Source: Microthrixaceae bacterium (GTDB lineage Bacteria > Actinomycetota > Acidimicrobiia > Acidimicrobiales > Microtrichaceae). From it: a DNA stretch of 64,000 bases. A model generated the notes under the pieces. It saw only the letters and a program-made list of their open reading frames with translations. It made no database searches and was not told the DNA's origin. This document shows positions 53,688-63,165 of this stretch, piece after piece (position 1 is the first letter of the stretch; each line of letters begins with the position of its first letter). The position numbers and the translations under genes were made by a program. The stretch covers positions 1 to 64,000 of the forward strand of contig JAHRAZ010000023.1 of NCBI GenBank assembly GCA_020027475.1, given 5' to 3'.

Positions 53688-54901
53688 ACCAACTCTTCGC
53701 CACATCCGCCCCTGATGACGCCGCCAGGCCAGACACCGCAGAGTTCGCGGATTCCGATTTCCGGGCATTCGCCTCTCCCCGACGGGGGATAACAGGAACG
53801 GGGACGGCTCGGGCAATCGAGGTTCCCGCGCCGTGGCCGGAGAATCTCGGGTTGGTCACCCACGCCCTGGAGTCGGTGCAGACCGATGACCCAACGAACG
53901 CAATCGCGTTGGGTGCCATGCCGTTCAACACCTCAGAATCCGCCATGTTCGTGATCCCGGGCGATATCCGATTACACACCTCCGACGGCGAACGACGACG
54001 AATCCGGATCCACTCCTCCCATTCGCCACCTCCGACCGCGACATCGCCACAGTCGCTGGTCTCGGCCACTCCGTCGTATCCCACAGAGATCACAACGAAG
54101 GCACTTCAGCCACCTGAGGACTGGATGGAGTTGGTTCACCTCGCAACCGAGCGGATCCGCGCCGGTGCCCTGACCAAGGTTGTGCTGGCCCGGGCCATCG
54201 ACCTCGTATCCGACGTGTCCTTCGACCCGGAAGTGATCTTCCGCAGACTCAGCGCCCAACACCCCACCTCCATCCGTTTCGCCATGAACGGTTTCGTGGG
54301 TGCCAGCCCTGAGCTGCTTGTGTCACGAACAGGTTCCACGGTGAAGGCCCACCCAATGGCCGGAACCACGCCGAGAACCGGTGACCCCGAACTGGATCAA
54401 CGGCGCGCGGGGGAACTGCTCGCGTCACTCAAGAACCAGAAAGAGCACTTGATCACGATTGATGCGGTGGTGGATGCGCTACTGGACAGCTGTTCCTATC
54501 TGGACTCCGAGCCCACACCAACGATCGTGGCCGCCGGTCCCGTGCAGCACCTCGCCACGATGGTGCAGGGCCGTCTGAGTGCGCCTGAGCCAAGTGTGCT
54601 CGACCTGGTCGCCGCGCTCCATCCCACCCCGGCGGTCGGGGGACATCCGACAGCCGAGGCACTGGCGCTGATGGCGGAGCTGGAGACGGTGCCACGCGAT
54701 CTGTACGCGGGGCCGGTCGGATGGGTGGATGCAACGGGCAACGGCGCCTTCGCCGTCGGAATCCGCTCAGTTCAGTTGACAGGCCTCACGGCGCGCCTTT
54801 TCTCCGGAGTTGGTGTGGTTTCCGACTCCGATCCGCTGGCGGAACTGGCAGAGACAAGAGCAAAGGCTCAGACGCTGCTCGGCGCCCTCGTAAGGCTCTG
54901 A
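53684..54901 (+). CDS. menF: Isochorismate synthase
   Basis: 405-aa chorismate-binding enzyme that makes isochorismate, the first menaquinone step. [11 protein letters not shown], the [23 protein letters not shown] region, [10 protein letters not shown] and [13 protein letters not shown] are typical, and the FSGVGVV.DSDP end closes the site. Coupled to menG (ATGA). Confidence 0.93.
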   Translation: MNQLFATSAPDDAARPDTAEFADSDFRAFASPRRGITGTGTARAIEVPAPWPENLGLVTHALESVQTDDPTNAIALGAMPFNTSESAMFVIPGDIRLHTSDGERRRIRIHSSHSPPPTATSPQSLVSATPSYPTEITTKALQPPEDWMELVHLATERIRAGALTKVVLARAIDLVSDVSFDPEVIFRRLSAQHPTSIRFAMNGFVGASPELLVSRTGSTVKAHPMAGTTPRTGDPELDQRRAGELLASLKNQKEHLITIDAVVDALLDSCSYLDSEPTPTIVAAGPVQHLATMVQGRLSAPEPSVLDLVAALHPTPAVGGHPTAEALALMAELETVPRDLYAGPVGWVDATGNGAFAVGIRSVQLTGLTARLFSGVGVVSDSDPLAELAETRAKAQTLLGALVRL

Positions 54902-54947
54902 GCGATACGACCGGCGAGAGTTGACCGGCCGGACCGGGGATTTTGAT

Positions 54948-55919
54948 TCAGGCGAGGGGTTCAGCGGTCTCGTCTGCCCAGGTTTCGCGCAATGAGTCCA
55001 GCACCGTGGTCACGTCGGAGAACCCGGCGAAATGACCTTCACCCTCCCGGACTCGAAGGGTCGCGTTGCCAAGACGGGCAGCTTGATGATGGCCGTGGGA
55101 TTCGGGAACGATGATGTCCGCAAGTCCCTGCCAAACCACAACGGGTGTGCTCACGTCGGCCAACATGAATCCCCAATGCCGCGAAAACAGAACGACGTCA
55201 TGGGCCATCGCTCGCAGGTCGCCGGCACTGACCAGGTCAGCCAGGAACATGGCCTTGAAATCGGGATCGGACAGAACCTCCTGATCCGATCCGCCCACAA
55301 GCTTGGCGAACAAGTCGAGGGCCCCGTCGCCGACACCTTCCAGTGCAACCACCAATGGACCAAAGACCGCTCCCAAAGGGGTGCGTACCGCTCGAAATGC
55401 TGGCCCCAAGACCTTGAGAACTCGGGTGAACGAGTACACGGCGTCTGGCCCCCGGGTTGGCCCGATGCCGCCAAGGAGGCTGGCCGCGACCACTCGATCG
55501 GGCAACTCGTGACATACCGCCAACGTGAAAGGTCCTCCACCTGACAGACCAATCACACCAAACCGATCAAGTTCGAGATCGTCGGCAAGAACTTCGATGT
55601 CGGCGGCAAAGTCCACAATGCGGTCATACTCGTGATTTGTGGAGATCCCTGTTCCCGGTCGTTCCACCGCGATGATCCGGAACCCGCGCTGAAGCGCCGC
55701 TTCCTGAACCTTCGGTGGAACCTGCTTGCGCGCACCAGGAGTTCCGTGGAACCACAGAACCGGATCTCCATCCGGGTGACCGTACTCAGCCCAGCCCAGC
55801 ACACGCCCGGGAGCCACCGTGGATTCCCCAACCCTGCGAGGTTCCGGTGCCGTGCCGACCAACTCCTTCGTGGTGTCGCCCGGCGCCTTCACGGTCTTTG
55901 GTTCTTCCGCCTTTGCCAT
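54948..55919 (-). CDS. Alpha/beta hydrolase
   Basis: 323-aa serine hydrolase. A basic, disordered-looking N-terminus (about 40 residues) precedes the fold. LWFHGTPGARKQ is the oxyanion region, GLSGGGPF the nucleophile elbow, and the C-terminal GEGHFAGF has the catalytic His. No family name assigned. TAGCTT lies 6 bases before the ATG. It converges with menF and points away from menD. Confidence 0.8.
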   Translation of the reverse strand: MAKAEEPKTVKAPGDTTKELVGTAPEPRRVGESTVAPGRVLGWAEYGHPDGDPVLWFHGTPGARKQVPPKVQEAALQRGFRIIAVERPGTGISTNHEYDRIVDFAADIEVLADDLELDRFGVIGLSGGGPFTLAVCHELPDRVVAASLLGGIGPTRGPDAVYSFTRVLKVLGPAFRAVRTPLGAVFGPLVVALEGVGDGALDLFAKLVGGSDQEVLSDPDFKAMFLADLVSAGDLRAMAHDVVLFSRHWGFMLADVSTPVVVWQGLADIIVPESHGHHQAARLGNATLRVREGEGHFAGFSDVTTVLDSLRETWADETAEPLA

Positions 55920-55925
55920 GCACCC

Positions 55926-55931
55926 AAGCTA
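55926..55931 (-). promoter_or_regulatory. Predicted -10 box of the hydrolase gene
   Basis: TAGCTT on the minus strand, 6 bases before ATG 55919; it lies just before the menD stop. Confidence 0.5.
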
Positions 55932-57710
55932 CACGGCACGGGGTTCAACCGCCGCAGCCACGAACTCGTTCAACCGCCGATGGACTCCAACGTTTGCCGC
56001 CCGATCAGAGCGGGCAATGATCACCCGGGGACCGCGGCGGTGCAGCGCTCCGGCCAGCGCCGCCTGCAAACCTGCCCTCGTGCGCACCTGTTCGGGGGCC
56101 AGACCATGCGCGGCGCAAAGGAAACGCAGATCGGTTCCGTGGGGTGTTCCGAAGAGGAGTTCGAACTCCCCTTCTGTCATCTCCTGTGCCTGGGGCAGGA
56201 AGCTGAAGATGCCACCCCCGTCATTGTCGATCACCACGATCACCAGGTTGACGTCGCGATTGCGAAGCCCCGTGAGGGCAGCCGAGTCATGCAGGAAGGC
56301 GACATCGCCCACGAGCAGCACTGTGGGTGCTCCGGAGCCAAGCGCCACGCCGATTGCCGTGGATGTGACTCCATCGATGCCGTTGGCTCCCCGGTTGGAG
56401 TGAACCACCACCTGATCCCTGGGGGCTGCGAAGGATTCCAGGTCCCTGATCGGCATCGAGGAAGACACAACCAGGCGTCCGCCAGTCGGTACCGCTGCAA
56501 GCACATCCATGACCGCAGCGGGTTCAGTGACCTCACCCAGCCCAACAAGTCCGCTCTGCAGCGCAGCACGTGCGCGTTGATCGGCATCGCTCCAATCGGC
56601 AAGCCAGCCGGCTGGAGCCGGCGAAATGTCATGGTGGATCAGAGCTTCGGCGAGTACCGCAGGGGAGACCGGATGGGATCGGCTCAGTACACGGTCCGGA
56701 TCAGGGCATCGACCATGACGGTCGAACGCCACCTGAACTGCTCCACTGCTGATCAGCCAGGCATTGACAACCTTGGACGTGAGAAGGCCGCCGAATCGAA
56801 AGACCACTTCCGGTTGCAGATCGGAGGCGAAGCGCTCGTTTCGCAGGAGCAGGTCGAACGTGGACACAACCGCGGGGTCGCCAACGCGCACCCCAGATGC
56901 AGCGTCGGCGAACACGGGCCAACCGAGGCCGGCAGCAAGTCTCAATACGAGTTGTCGTTCCGTTTCCTGATCACCACCGGACGGCATCGTTGTACGCACA
57001 CCGGCGAGGATGATCCCGCGCCGACCGCCGACCAGGCCGATCAGTCGTGCCAGATCCTCGTCGGGAAGTCCGACGGTCGCCGGCCGGCGATCATCGGGCC
57101 CTTCATCCCGCCCGGGCAACTCACCAGCGGTACCCGTCAGTGGTTCGCGAAATGCAAGATTCAGCTGCACCGGCCCGGGTATTCCATCCTGCGCACGCGT
57201 CAAGGAATCGCGAGCCAGATCACGCCACCAGGGGGAACCTCCGGAATCGGGGACTCCGGGCTCGCAGTACCAGCGCACCGAGTCGCCGTACAGGTTCCGC
57301 TGATTGATCGTCTGGGGAGCAAACACACCGTGGAGTTCCGGGGGCCGGTCTGCTGTGACCGCAATCAGAGGCACCGCCGACAAATCTGCCTCCACCACTG
57401 CAGCATGGAAGTGCACTGCAGCCGTTCCACTGGTGCTGAGCAAGATGGCCGGTTTGGCTGATTCCAGCCCCAAGCCCAGGGCCATGAAACCAGCTGATCG
57501 TTCGTCGTGGACCACGTGAACCAGAATCCCAGGGTGGCGGGCCAACGCAGTCGCCATCGGTGTGGAACGCGATCCGGGACACACAACGGCGTGGTCGACC
57601 CCGCCCAGGGACCATTCGTCGACCAGGGTTGCGCAGTAGGTGGCGGCAACAGCACCCGAATCTGGGGAATCGGTGGAACCGGGATCTCCGGAAGCAGCAG
57701 GTCGGTCCAT
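55929..57710 (-). CDS. menD: SEPHCHC synthase MenD
   Basis: 593-aa thiamine diphosphate enzyme, second menaquinone step. VCPGSRSTPMA and STSGTAAVHFHAAVVEA are N-terminal MenD motifs; the ThDP motif VGDVAFLHDSAAL...IVVIDNDGGGIFSFLP is at the C-terminus. The start ATG lies 9 bases after TAGGCT, in a shared divergent promoter with menH. Confidence 0.95.
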   Translation of the reverse strand: MDRPAASGDPGSTDSPDSGAVAATYCATLVDEWSLGGVDHAVVCPGSRSTPMATALARHPGILVHVVHDERSAGFMALGLGLESAKPAILLSTSGTAAVHFHAAVVEADLSAVPLIAVTADRPPELHGVFAPQTINQRNLYGDSVRWYCEPGVPDSGGSPWWRDLARDSLTRAQDGIPGPVQLNLAFREPLTGTAGELPGRDEGPDDRRPATVGLPDEDLARLIGLVGGRRGIILAGVRTTMPSGGDQETERQLVLRLAAGLGWPVFADAASGVRVGDPAVVSTFDLLLRNERFASDLQPEVVFRFGGLLTSKVVNAWLISSGAVQVAFDRHGRCPDPDRVLSRSHPVSPAVLAEALIHHDISPAPAGWLADWSDADQRARAALQSGLVGLGEVTEPAAVMDVLAAVPTGGRLVVSSSMPIRDLESFAAPRDQVVVHSNRGANGIDGVTSTAIGVALGSGAPTVLLVGDVAFLHDSAALTGLRNRDVNLVIVVIDNDGGGIFSFLPQAQEMTEGEFELLFGTPHGTDLRFLCAAHGLAPEQVRTRAGLQAALAGALHRRGPRVIIARSDRAANVGVHRRLNEFVAAAVEPRAV

Positions 57711-57719
57711 GGAAGATCC

Positions 57720-57729
57720 AGCCTATGTT
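57720..57729. promoter_or_regulatory. Overlapping divergent -10 boxes of menD and menH
   Basis: Minus-strand TAGGCT (57725-57720) and plus-strand TATGTT (57724-57729) share two bases. Both lie 9 bases from their start codons, which are only 28 bases apart. Confidence 0.45.
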
Positions 57730-57738
57730 TGTGCGCAC

Positions 57739-58512
57739 ATGAGTCCGAACACGTATCCGAAACCGTCAGTCACGGGCACCGGTTCTCGCGTCGTCCTGCT
57801 CCACGGTTTTGCCCAGAATCGCAACTGCTGGGGACCGATGCTGGAAGAACTGTCGACGGCACGTCAATGTTGGCGATTTGATGCACCTGGCCACGGATCG
57901 GCCGAACAATTCGCTGATTTGACCTGCTCCCAAGCTGGGGCAAAGGTGCTGGCCTCCTCCGGCGAAGCGGCCTATCTGGGTTACTCGATGGGCGGACGCA
58001 TGCTGCTCGCCGCGGCGCTCGATCGCCCCGAGTCCGTGAGGGCGCTCGTTCTGCTGAGCGCAACCGCGGGGATTTCGGATCACGCCGAGCGCGCCGACCG
58101 GCGGGCACAGGATGAGCAACGGGCCCTGCGGATCTCCGAAATCGGGGTGGAGTCCTTCGTCGAGGAGTGGCTGGCGATGCCGATGTTCCAGTCCCTGCCC
58201 GCCGGGGCCGGATTCCGCGAGCAACGGCTGGAGAACACCGCTCAGGGCCTGGCCGCCTCGCTTCGCAATGCCGGCACGGGCTCGATGGAGCCGCTGTGGG
58301 ATCGACTGGGCGAACTGACCATGCCCGTTCTCTGCGTCGCCGGTGGTTCGGACACCTCCTACGTGGAGCGTGCACATGAAATGGGCGAGAGCATCGGATC
58401 GAACTGCTCCGTGCAGATTGTCGCCGGTGTTGGTCACGCCCCTCACCTCGAGGCCCCGGAAGCAACCAGCTCGGTCGTGAGGCGATTTCTGGCGCGGAAC
58501 ACTCTCGACTGA
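57739..58512 (+). CDS. menH: SHCHC synthase MenH
   Basis: 257-aa alpha/beta hydrolase-type lyase of the third menaquinone step. VVLLHGFAQNRNCWGPM is the oxyanion turn, GYSMGGRM carries the catalytic Ser, and GVGHAPHLEAPE the catalytic His. The ATG at 57739 fits TATGTT; a longer in-frame ORF upstream overlaps menD. The stop meets the convergent menA. Confidence 0.88.
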   Translation: MSPNTYPKPSVTGTGSRVVLLHGFAQNRNCWGPMLEELSTARQCWRFDAPGHGSAEQFADLTCSQAGAKVLASSGEAAYLGYSMGGRMLLAAALDRPESVRALVLLSATAGISDHAERADRRAQDEQRALRISEIGVESFVEEWLAMPMFQSLPAGAGFREQRLENTAQGLAASLRNAGTGSMEPLWDRLGELTMPVLCVAGGSDTSYVERAHEMGESIGSNCSVQIVAGVGHAPHLEAPEATSSVVRRFLARNTLD

Positions 58513-59439
58513 TCAGAACTGCAACAACAGACCCAACGTCACGAATCCCGCATAGACCATCTGGGTCCTGGCCGTGCGTCCGAGAACCGGCAGCAGGACC
58601 GGGCCTCCGGCGCCGCCCAGAACGTCCACCACGGCCTGGCGACCAACAACCACGGAGATGAATCCCAACGCAACGGTCGGCGGCGCCCCGAGAACCACAT
58701 ATGCCGGTATCAGCAGTACCGGCACAACGAGCAGCACCACGTACAGGATGCGGGTCCGGTGCTCGCCGATCCTCACCGCGAGGGTCACCTTCCGAGAAGC
58801 CATGTCACCACGGATGTCTCGCAGGTTGTTGATCACCAGCAAGGCGGTGGCGAGGCAACCCATTGCCACTCCTGCGGTGATCGCGATCCCGTTGGCCGAC
58901 TCGGTCTGTATCCAGGCGGAGCCAATCGTTGCCACCAGGCCGAAAAAGACAAACACGAACAACTCACCGAACCCGGCGTACCCGTACGGTTTGGGACCGC
59001 CGGTGTAGAACCAGCCCGCTGCCACAGCGGCGACACCGACCAGCCCGAGTCGCCAGTCCACGAAGATGACCAGTGGCACTCCAGCTGCCACGGTCAGGCC
59101 GAAGCTCACGATCATCGCCTTCTTCACCGCAGACGCCGATGCCAGACCGTTTCCGACCAGGCGTGGCGGCCCCAGCCGGTCCTTCGGGTCATCGGTGCCG
59201 CGAATGCCATCGCTGTAGTCGTTGGCATAGTTGGTGGCCACCTGAACGAAGACGGCCACCGCAAGTGCGCAGGCGAAGCGCCACCAGATGACGGCGTCGA
59301 GCGAATCACCCGAGTCAACCGTGGCCGCAGCCGTCCCTACCAGGACCGGCGCCACGGCGGCCGGAAGTGTTCTCGGCCGTGCCCCCATCCACCACAGTCT
59401 CCAACCGGTGGGCGGGTCATGCGGTGGTGGCGGGCTCAT
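58513..59439 (-). CDS. menA: 1,4-dihydroxy-2-naphthoate polyprenyltransferase
   Basis: 308-aa integral membrane UbiA-family enzyme that prenylates DHNA. The Asp-rich site NYANDYSDGIRGTDD (first) and DIRGDMASRKVTLAVRIG (second) binds Mg and the prenyl diphosphate. About eight transmembrane helices are visible. The ATG at 59439 fits the family and is preceded by TACGAT 8 bases upstream; the in-frame ORF extends further but overlaps menE. Confidence 0.94.
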   Translation of the reverse strand: MSPPPPHDPPTGWRLWWMGARPRTLPAAVAPVLVGTAAATVDSGDSLDAVIWWRFACALAVAVFVQVATNYANDYSDGIRGTDDPKDRLGPPRLVGNGLASASAVKKAMIVSFGLTVAAGVPLVIFVDWRLGLVGVAAVAAGWFYTGGPKPYGYAGFGELFVFVFFGLVATIGSAWIQTESANGIAITAGVAMGCLATALLVINNLRDIRGDMASRKVTLAVRIGEHRTRILYVVLLVVPVLLIPAYVVLGAPPTVALGFISVVVGRQAVVDVLGGAGGPVLLPVLGRTARTQMVYAGFVTLGLLLQF

Positions 59440-59447
59440 CGCTGAGA

Positions 59448-59453
59448 ATCGTA
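59448..59453 (-). promoter_or_regulatory. Predicted -10 box of menA
   Basis: TACGAT on the minus strand, 8 bases before ATG 59439. Confidence 0.45.
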
Positions 59454-59491
59454 GGCCCACCAGCGACCCCGCGATGAGGCAGAGTACAGGT

Positions 59492-60685
59492 GTGAACGAG
59501 TTGGTGGCCATCGACCTGCCGGGAGCGGAGCTTGTCTCGGCTGTTCTCGCGGCGTGGGATGCGGGCGACGCCGTCATTCCCCTCGGCACCCGGCACCCGA
59601 GCGAACACAAGCAGCAGATCATCGATGCCGCCATGCCCACCAGCCTGATCGATCGAGCGGGTCGACACACCTTGGGTTCCGGACAGGAAGTCGAACCCGG
59701 TGATGCAGTTGTGATTGCCACTTCGGGAACCACCGGCACACCGAAAGCTGCCGTTCATACCTGGGAGGCGATCGAGACCGCCGCGTTCATGACCTCTGCC
59801 GGGGCGGCGAGCACTCCTGAGTCGAAGTGGTTGGCATGTCTGCCCCTCAATCACGTCGGGGGATTCTCGGTAATCACCCGGGCATTGACCACCGGGGCTG
59901 AACTCGAGGTCCACGATCAATTCGTTGCGGCGGCGGTCGAGGAAGCGCCAGACCGTGGCGCAACACATGTCTCACTGGTTCCCGCGGCGATGCACAGAAT
60001 CGATGCTTCCCGGTGGGAACGAATCCTGCTGGGTGGTTCGGCGATACCCGCGGATCGCCCGGCCAACTCAATCGCCACCTACGGAATGACCGAGACCTTC
60101 GGCGGCGTTGTCTACGATGGCCTGCCCCTCAACGGAGTGAGCATCCGAATCATCGCTCCCTCCGGCTTCGCTGATCGAGAAACCACGGGAGGCGACGCCG
60201 GAACCATAGAAATCAGCAGTCCAACACTCATGCGGGGATACCGGCATCCCGGCGGAACCGTGAGCACACCACAGTGGTTTCCCACCGCTGACCTGGGCAG
60301 CCTGGATGCTGAAACCGGTATGCTGACGGTCTTCGGGCGGTCGGATGACCTGATCAACTCCGGCGCAGAGAAAGTCTGGCCCGCCGATGTGGAGCGGTGT
60401 CTGAAGGCCCTGACATCGGTGGCAGACGCAGCTGTGCTCGGAGTGCCCGACCCCCAGTGGGGTCAGGCAGTGGCTGCTGTGGTGGTCCCCGGCGACAAAC
60501 GAAACCCGCCATCTCTCGAGATGCTCCGCTCCGCTGTGCGCGAGACCATGCCGGCCCATGCGGCACCGAAGTTCCTTGCTCTGACCGACGAGATACCTCG
60601 TACTTCCCTCGGCAAGCCCGCGAGACATAACCTTCGGGAATTGATCATCAGCGGCCACACCACCAAGAGTGACGGGAATGACTGA
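59492..60685 (+). CDS. menE: o-Succinylbenzoate--CoA ligase
   Basis: 397-aa AMP-forming ligase of the menaquinone pathway. VIATSGTTGTPKAAVHTW is the AMP-binding motif, then LPLNHVGGFSVI, YGMTETFGGVVYDG and FGRSDDLINSGAEKVWPADVE. Length and the short N-terminus fit actinobacterial MenE. GTG at 59492; a GAGG site lies 12 bases upstream. It is divergent from menA. Confidence 0.9.
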   Translation: MNELVAIDLPGAELVSAVLAAWDAGDAVIPLGTRHPSEHKQQIIDAAMPTSLIDRAGRHTLGSGQEVEPGDAVVIATSGTTGTPKAAVHTWEAIETAAFMTSAGAASTPESKWLACLPLNHVGGFSVITRALTTGAELEVHDQFVAAAVEEAPDRGATHVSLVPAAMHRIDASRWERILLGGSAIPADRPANSIATYGMTETFGGVVYDGLPLNGVSIRIIAPSGFADRETTGGDAGTIEISSPTLMRGYRHPGGTVSTPQWFPTADLGSLDAETGMLTVFGRSDDLINSGAEKVWPADVERCLKALTSVADAAVLGVPDPQWGQAVAAVVVPGDKRNPPSLEMLRSAVRETMPAHAAPKFLALTDEIPRTSLGKPARHNLRELIISGHTTKSDGND

Positions 60686-60710
60686 GGGCGACAGGAATGA
60701 CTGAGGGTGA
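60675..60710 (+). repeat. Tandem 19-base duplication at the menE/VOC junction
   Basis: gaatgactgaggg is repeated with period 19 (ATG at 60678 and at 60697). The first copy overlaps the menE stop and would encode an 8-residue peptide; the second copy is the VOC start. Confidence 0.75.
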
Positions 60711-61554
60711 TGCAGACCAAGCTGCGTTCAGCGTGCAGCTCGACCATGTTGCGGTGGCCCTTGAACGAATGACGGATGGCTGGCCGATTCTGGCCGATGC
60801 CCTCGGCGGCCGATACCGCAATCAAGGTCTGGCCCCCGGATACAGCTGGCTGGAAATGTGCTTCGCCAACGATTTCGCGATCGAAACCATCCATCCCGAG
60901 AACCACGTTGAAGCACCCGTTGGATCCCGCGGCGACTTCGTGCACCGTTTCCTGCGGGATCGCGGGCCAGGGGCACACCACCTGACATTCCTCGTCGATG
61001 ACCTCGACACCGCAATGAGTTCACTCTCGGCCGCCGGACTGCGGGCCGGCACCGTGGACCGCTCCGATCCTCAGTGGCAGGAAGCACTCTACGGCGCTGC
61101 TCAGGCGCACGGAATAGTGCTGCAACTTGCTCAACCTGGTGATTCCCTTCCGGAAGCGCCGGCACCGCCCGAAGGAATGCCTGAACCCCAATTTGATCAT
61201 CCCATGGCCAGCCTCTCGAGGGTTGTCCACGCGGTGTCGGATCTCGAGGACGCCTTGTCGCTCTACCGGGATGCCCTTGGCGCAACCGTGCACTGCTCTG
61301 GCGCCGCAGTGGACGGAAACCACTGGGTAGAACTGGGATGGAACGGACCGGGCCGACTCCGCCTTCTGGAAGCAACACATGGCGATCTGGCGGAATGGCT
61401 GGGTGACCGCAACGGCAGGCTTCGCCACCTTTTCTTCACTTTCGACGATCCGGGTTCGGTCCCCGGAGCCCGCGAAGAGGCTGAATCCCGCTGGGCGATC
61501 GGCCCGGACAACCCGCTTGGGGTTCGAATCGTGCTGGGCTCTGCCGTCGTCTAG
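60697..61554 (+). CDS. VOC (glyoxalase-like) family protein, two repeats
   Basis: 285-aa protein with two vicinal-oxygen-chelate modules: QLDHVAVALERM...GPGAHHLTFLVDD (first) and SRVVHAVSDLEDALSLYRDALG...LRHLFFTF (second). Metal-site His and Glu residues vary, so activity is uncertain; lyase, epimerase and binding roles all exist in this family. It follows menE by 11 bases. Its stop codon is one base from the transposon end. Confidence 0.78.
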   Translation: MTEGDADQAAFSVQLDHVAVALERMTDGWPILADALGGRYRNQGLAPGYSWLEMCFANDFAIETIHPENHVEAPVGSRGDFVHRFLRDRGPGAHHLTFLVDDLDTAMSSLSAAGLRAGTVDRSDPQWQEALYGAAQAHGIVLQLAQPGDSLPEAPAPPEGMPEPQFDHPMASLSRVVHAVSDLEDALSLYRDALGATVHCSGAAVDGNHWVELGWNGPGRLRLLEATHGDLAEWLGDRNGRLRHLFFTFDDPGSVPGAREEAESRWAIGPDNPLGVRIVLGSAVV

Positions 61555-61555
61555 G

Positions 61556-62255
61556 TGTACTCAGCAGAGACGTTGGTGACAGGTCCCTGAATAGGTGAAG
61601 ACCTCCGGGCGGTGTGGAGTTTGCCGCTTCACACGACCCAGGAGGTCTTCGTGTCTCACCGGAATTCCCGCCTCACTTTCCGGGGACGACGTCTGCTCGT
61701 AGAGCGTGTCTGCGACCAAGGAATGCCGGTCGCTCATGTCGCGAAAGCCATGGGGTGTCGCGTCAGTGTGTCCACAAGTGGGTCCGTCGCTTCAGACTTG
61801 AGGGACAAGATGGCCTGTTCGATCGGAGCTCACGCCCGCACACCTGTTCCCGCCAAACGCCGCCCGGTATCGAAGACACCGTGATCGCTGCGCGCCGTAA
61901 CCATCAGCGTGGCCCGCAATGGTTGTCGTGGGAGACCGGAGTTCCCGCCCGGCGGGGGCTGGCGGGCACATGGCAGAGCAATGGGCTGGACCGCAGCGAA
62001 GAATAAAGCCCGGATCGGCTACGACTACATCCACTCAGCAGTCAATGACCACTCCCGCCTCGCCTATTCAGAAATCCATGCCGATGAACACGGCGACACC
62101 GCTGCCGGGTTCATTCAACGCGCCGCGGAGTTCTTCGTCGGCCACGGGATCAAATCGATCAAACGGCTCATGACCTACAACCACCACCGACCGCACCACG
62201 CCCTCGGAGGACACCCACCCATCACCCGCTGTCACCAACCTGAATGCTGAGTACA
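61556..62255. mobile_element. Decayed IS481-type insertion sequence
   Basis: 700-base element bounded by 27-base inverted repeats (61556-61582 and 62229-62255) that match in 22 of 27 positions, with perfect 11-base outer tips tgtactcagca. It holds a broken transposase with internal deletions. The usual full length is over 1 kb. No target duplication is obvious. It sits one base after the VOC stop codon and may now be movable only in trans. Confidence 0.9.
61651..62250 (+). pseudogene. Transposase remnant, IS481 family
   Basis: GTG start after GGAGG. Translation gives the IS481 N-terminal SRLTFRGRRLLVERVCDQG, then a one-base loss in a G run at about 61752-61755 shifts the frame (GVSRQCVHKWVRRFRLEG). 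A central deletion follows near 61920-61960. A third frame has GGGWRAHGR, GYDYIHSAVNDHSRLAY and NHHRPHHALGG. The stretch between HGIKS and YNHHRPH, including a catalytic Asp/Glu region, is gone. Confidence 0.85.
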
Positions 62256-62301
62256 ACCCAGGTCCAGCGACCAGCGCCCGACCACACGGCCAATTCGGCT
62301 C

Positions 62302-63063
62302 CTACAGGAGCATTCCCCCGTCCACGACCATCGTGGTACCCGTGATCCATGAACCGGCGTCAGAGGCAAGGAACAGTGCTGCAGAAGCGATGTCCTCGGG
62401 TTCTCCGAGGCGTTTCAGGGGGATGATCTCCGACACGGCTTCCTCGTTGCTTTCCCACAGGGCGCGGGCAAAGTCGGTCTTCACCAATCCGGGGGCGATC
62501 GCGTTCACCCGCACCTTCGGCGCCAATTCCTTCGCCAGCGACTTGGTGAGGTGGATCAGTGCGGCTTTGGTCACGTTGTAGTGGCCCAGGGATGTCTCTA
62601 TCGACAATCCGCCGATGGAGGACAAGTTCAGCACGCTTCCACCGTGTTCGGACATGTACGCGTTCCACACCTCCTGGACCCACACGAAGGGTCCGCGCAG
62701 ATTCACGTCGTGCGTCTTGTCCAGGCGGGGAAGATCTATGTCGATCATCTGGCCCATGTACGGATTGGTGGCGGCGTTGTTGACCAGTACGTCAATGGCG
62801 CCGAAGCGATCCATCGTGGCCCGTACACATGCCTCGATGTCATCGGGGTTGCCGGCGTTGGCGGCAAACACGTCGAGTTGTGCATCACCCGATGGATTCA
62901 TGTCCGAGGCGGCCTGCTCCAACGCGTCGTGCTTGCGCGAGCTGAGCATCACTGATGCACCGGCCGCCGCGTACGACGCCGCTATCGCTCTGCCAATTCC
63001 GCGCGAGGCACCCGTGACCAGGGCGACCTTGCCGTCAAGACGCATTGAATGTTGATCACTCAC
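62302..63063 (-). CDS. SDR family oxidoreductase
   Basis: 253-aa classical short-chain dehydrogenase. The cofactor site TGASRGIG is at 17-24, NNAA marks the central strand, and the catalytic Ser plus Y-N-V-T-K pair follow. The C-terminal GTTMVVDGGM is typical. The GTG at 63063 has GGAGG 5 bases before it. The substrate is unknown (3-oxoacyl or other). Confidence 0.9.
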   Translation of the reverse strand: MSDQHSMRLDGKVALVTGASRGIGRAIAASYAAAGASVMLSSRKHDALEQAASDMNPSGDAQLDVFAANAGNPDDIEACVRATMDRFGAIDVLVNNAATNPYMGQMIDIDLPRLDKTHDVNLRGPFVWVQEVWNAYMSEHGGSVLNLSSIGGLSIETSLGHYNVTKAALIHLTKSLAKELAPKVRVNAIAPGLVKTDFARALWESNEEAVSEIIPLKRLGEPEDIASAALFLASDAGSWITGTTMVVDGGMLL

Positions 63064-63165
63064 ACAGACCTCCGGGGGTTCGACAATCGCTCACCCTAGC
63101 GATGAACACGGGGCTGGTTCCGCCGATGTTCTCCCCAGTGGACTCTCCTGTGGGATCCTCGCCGC

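Noticed and set aside
60675-60704. Functional leader peptide before the VOC gene
   Set aside because: The 8-residue ORF is explained by the tandem duplication and has no special residue content.
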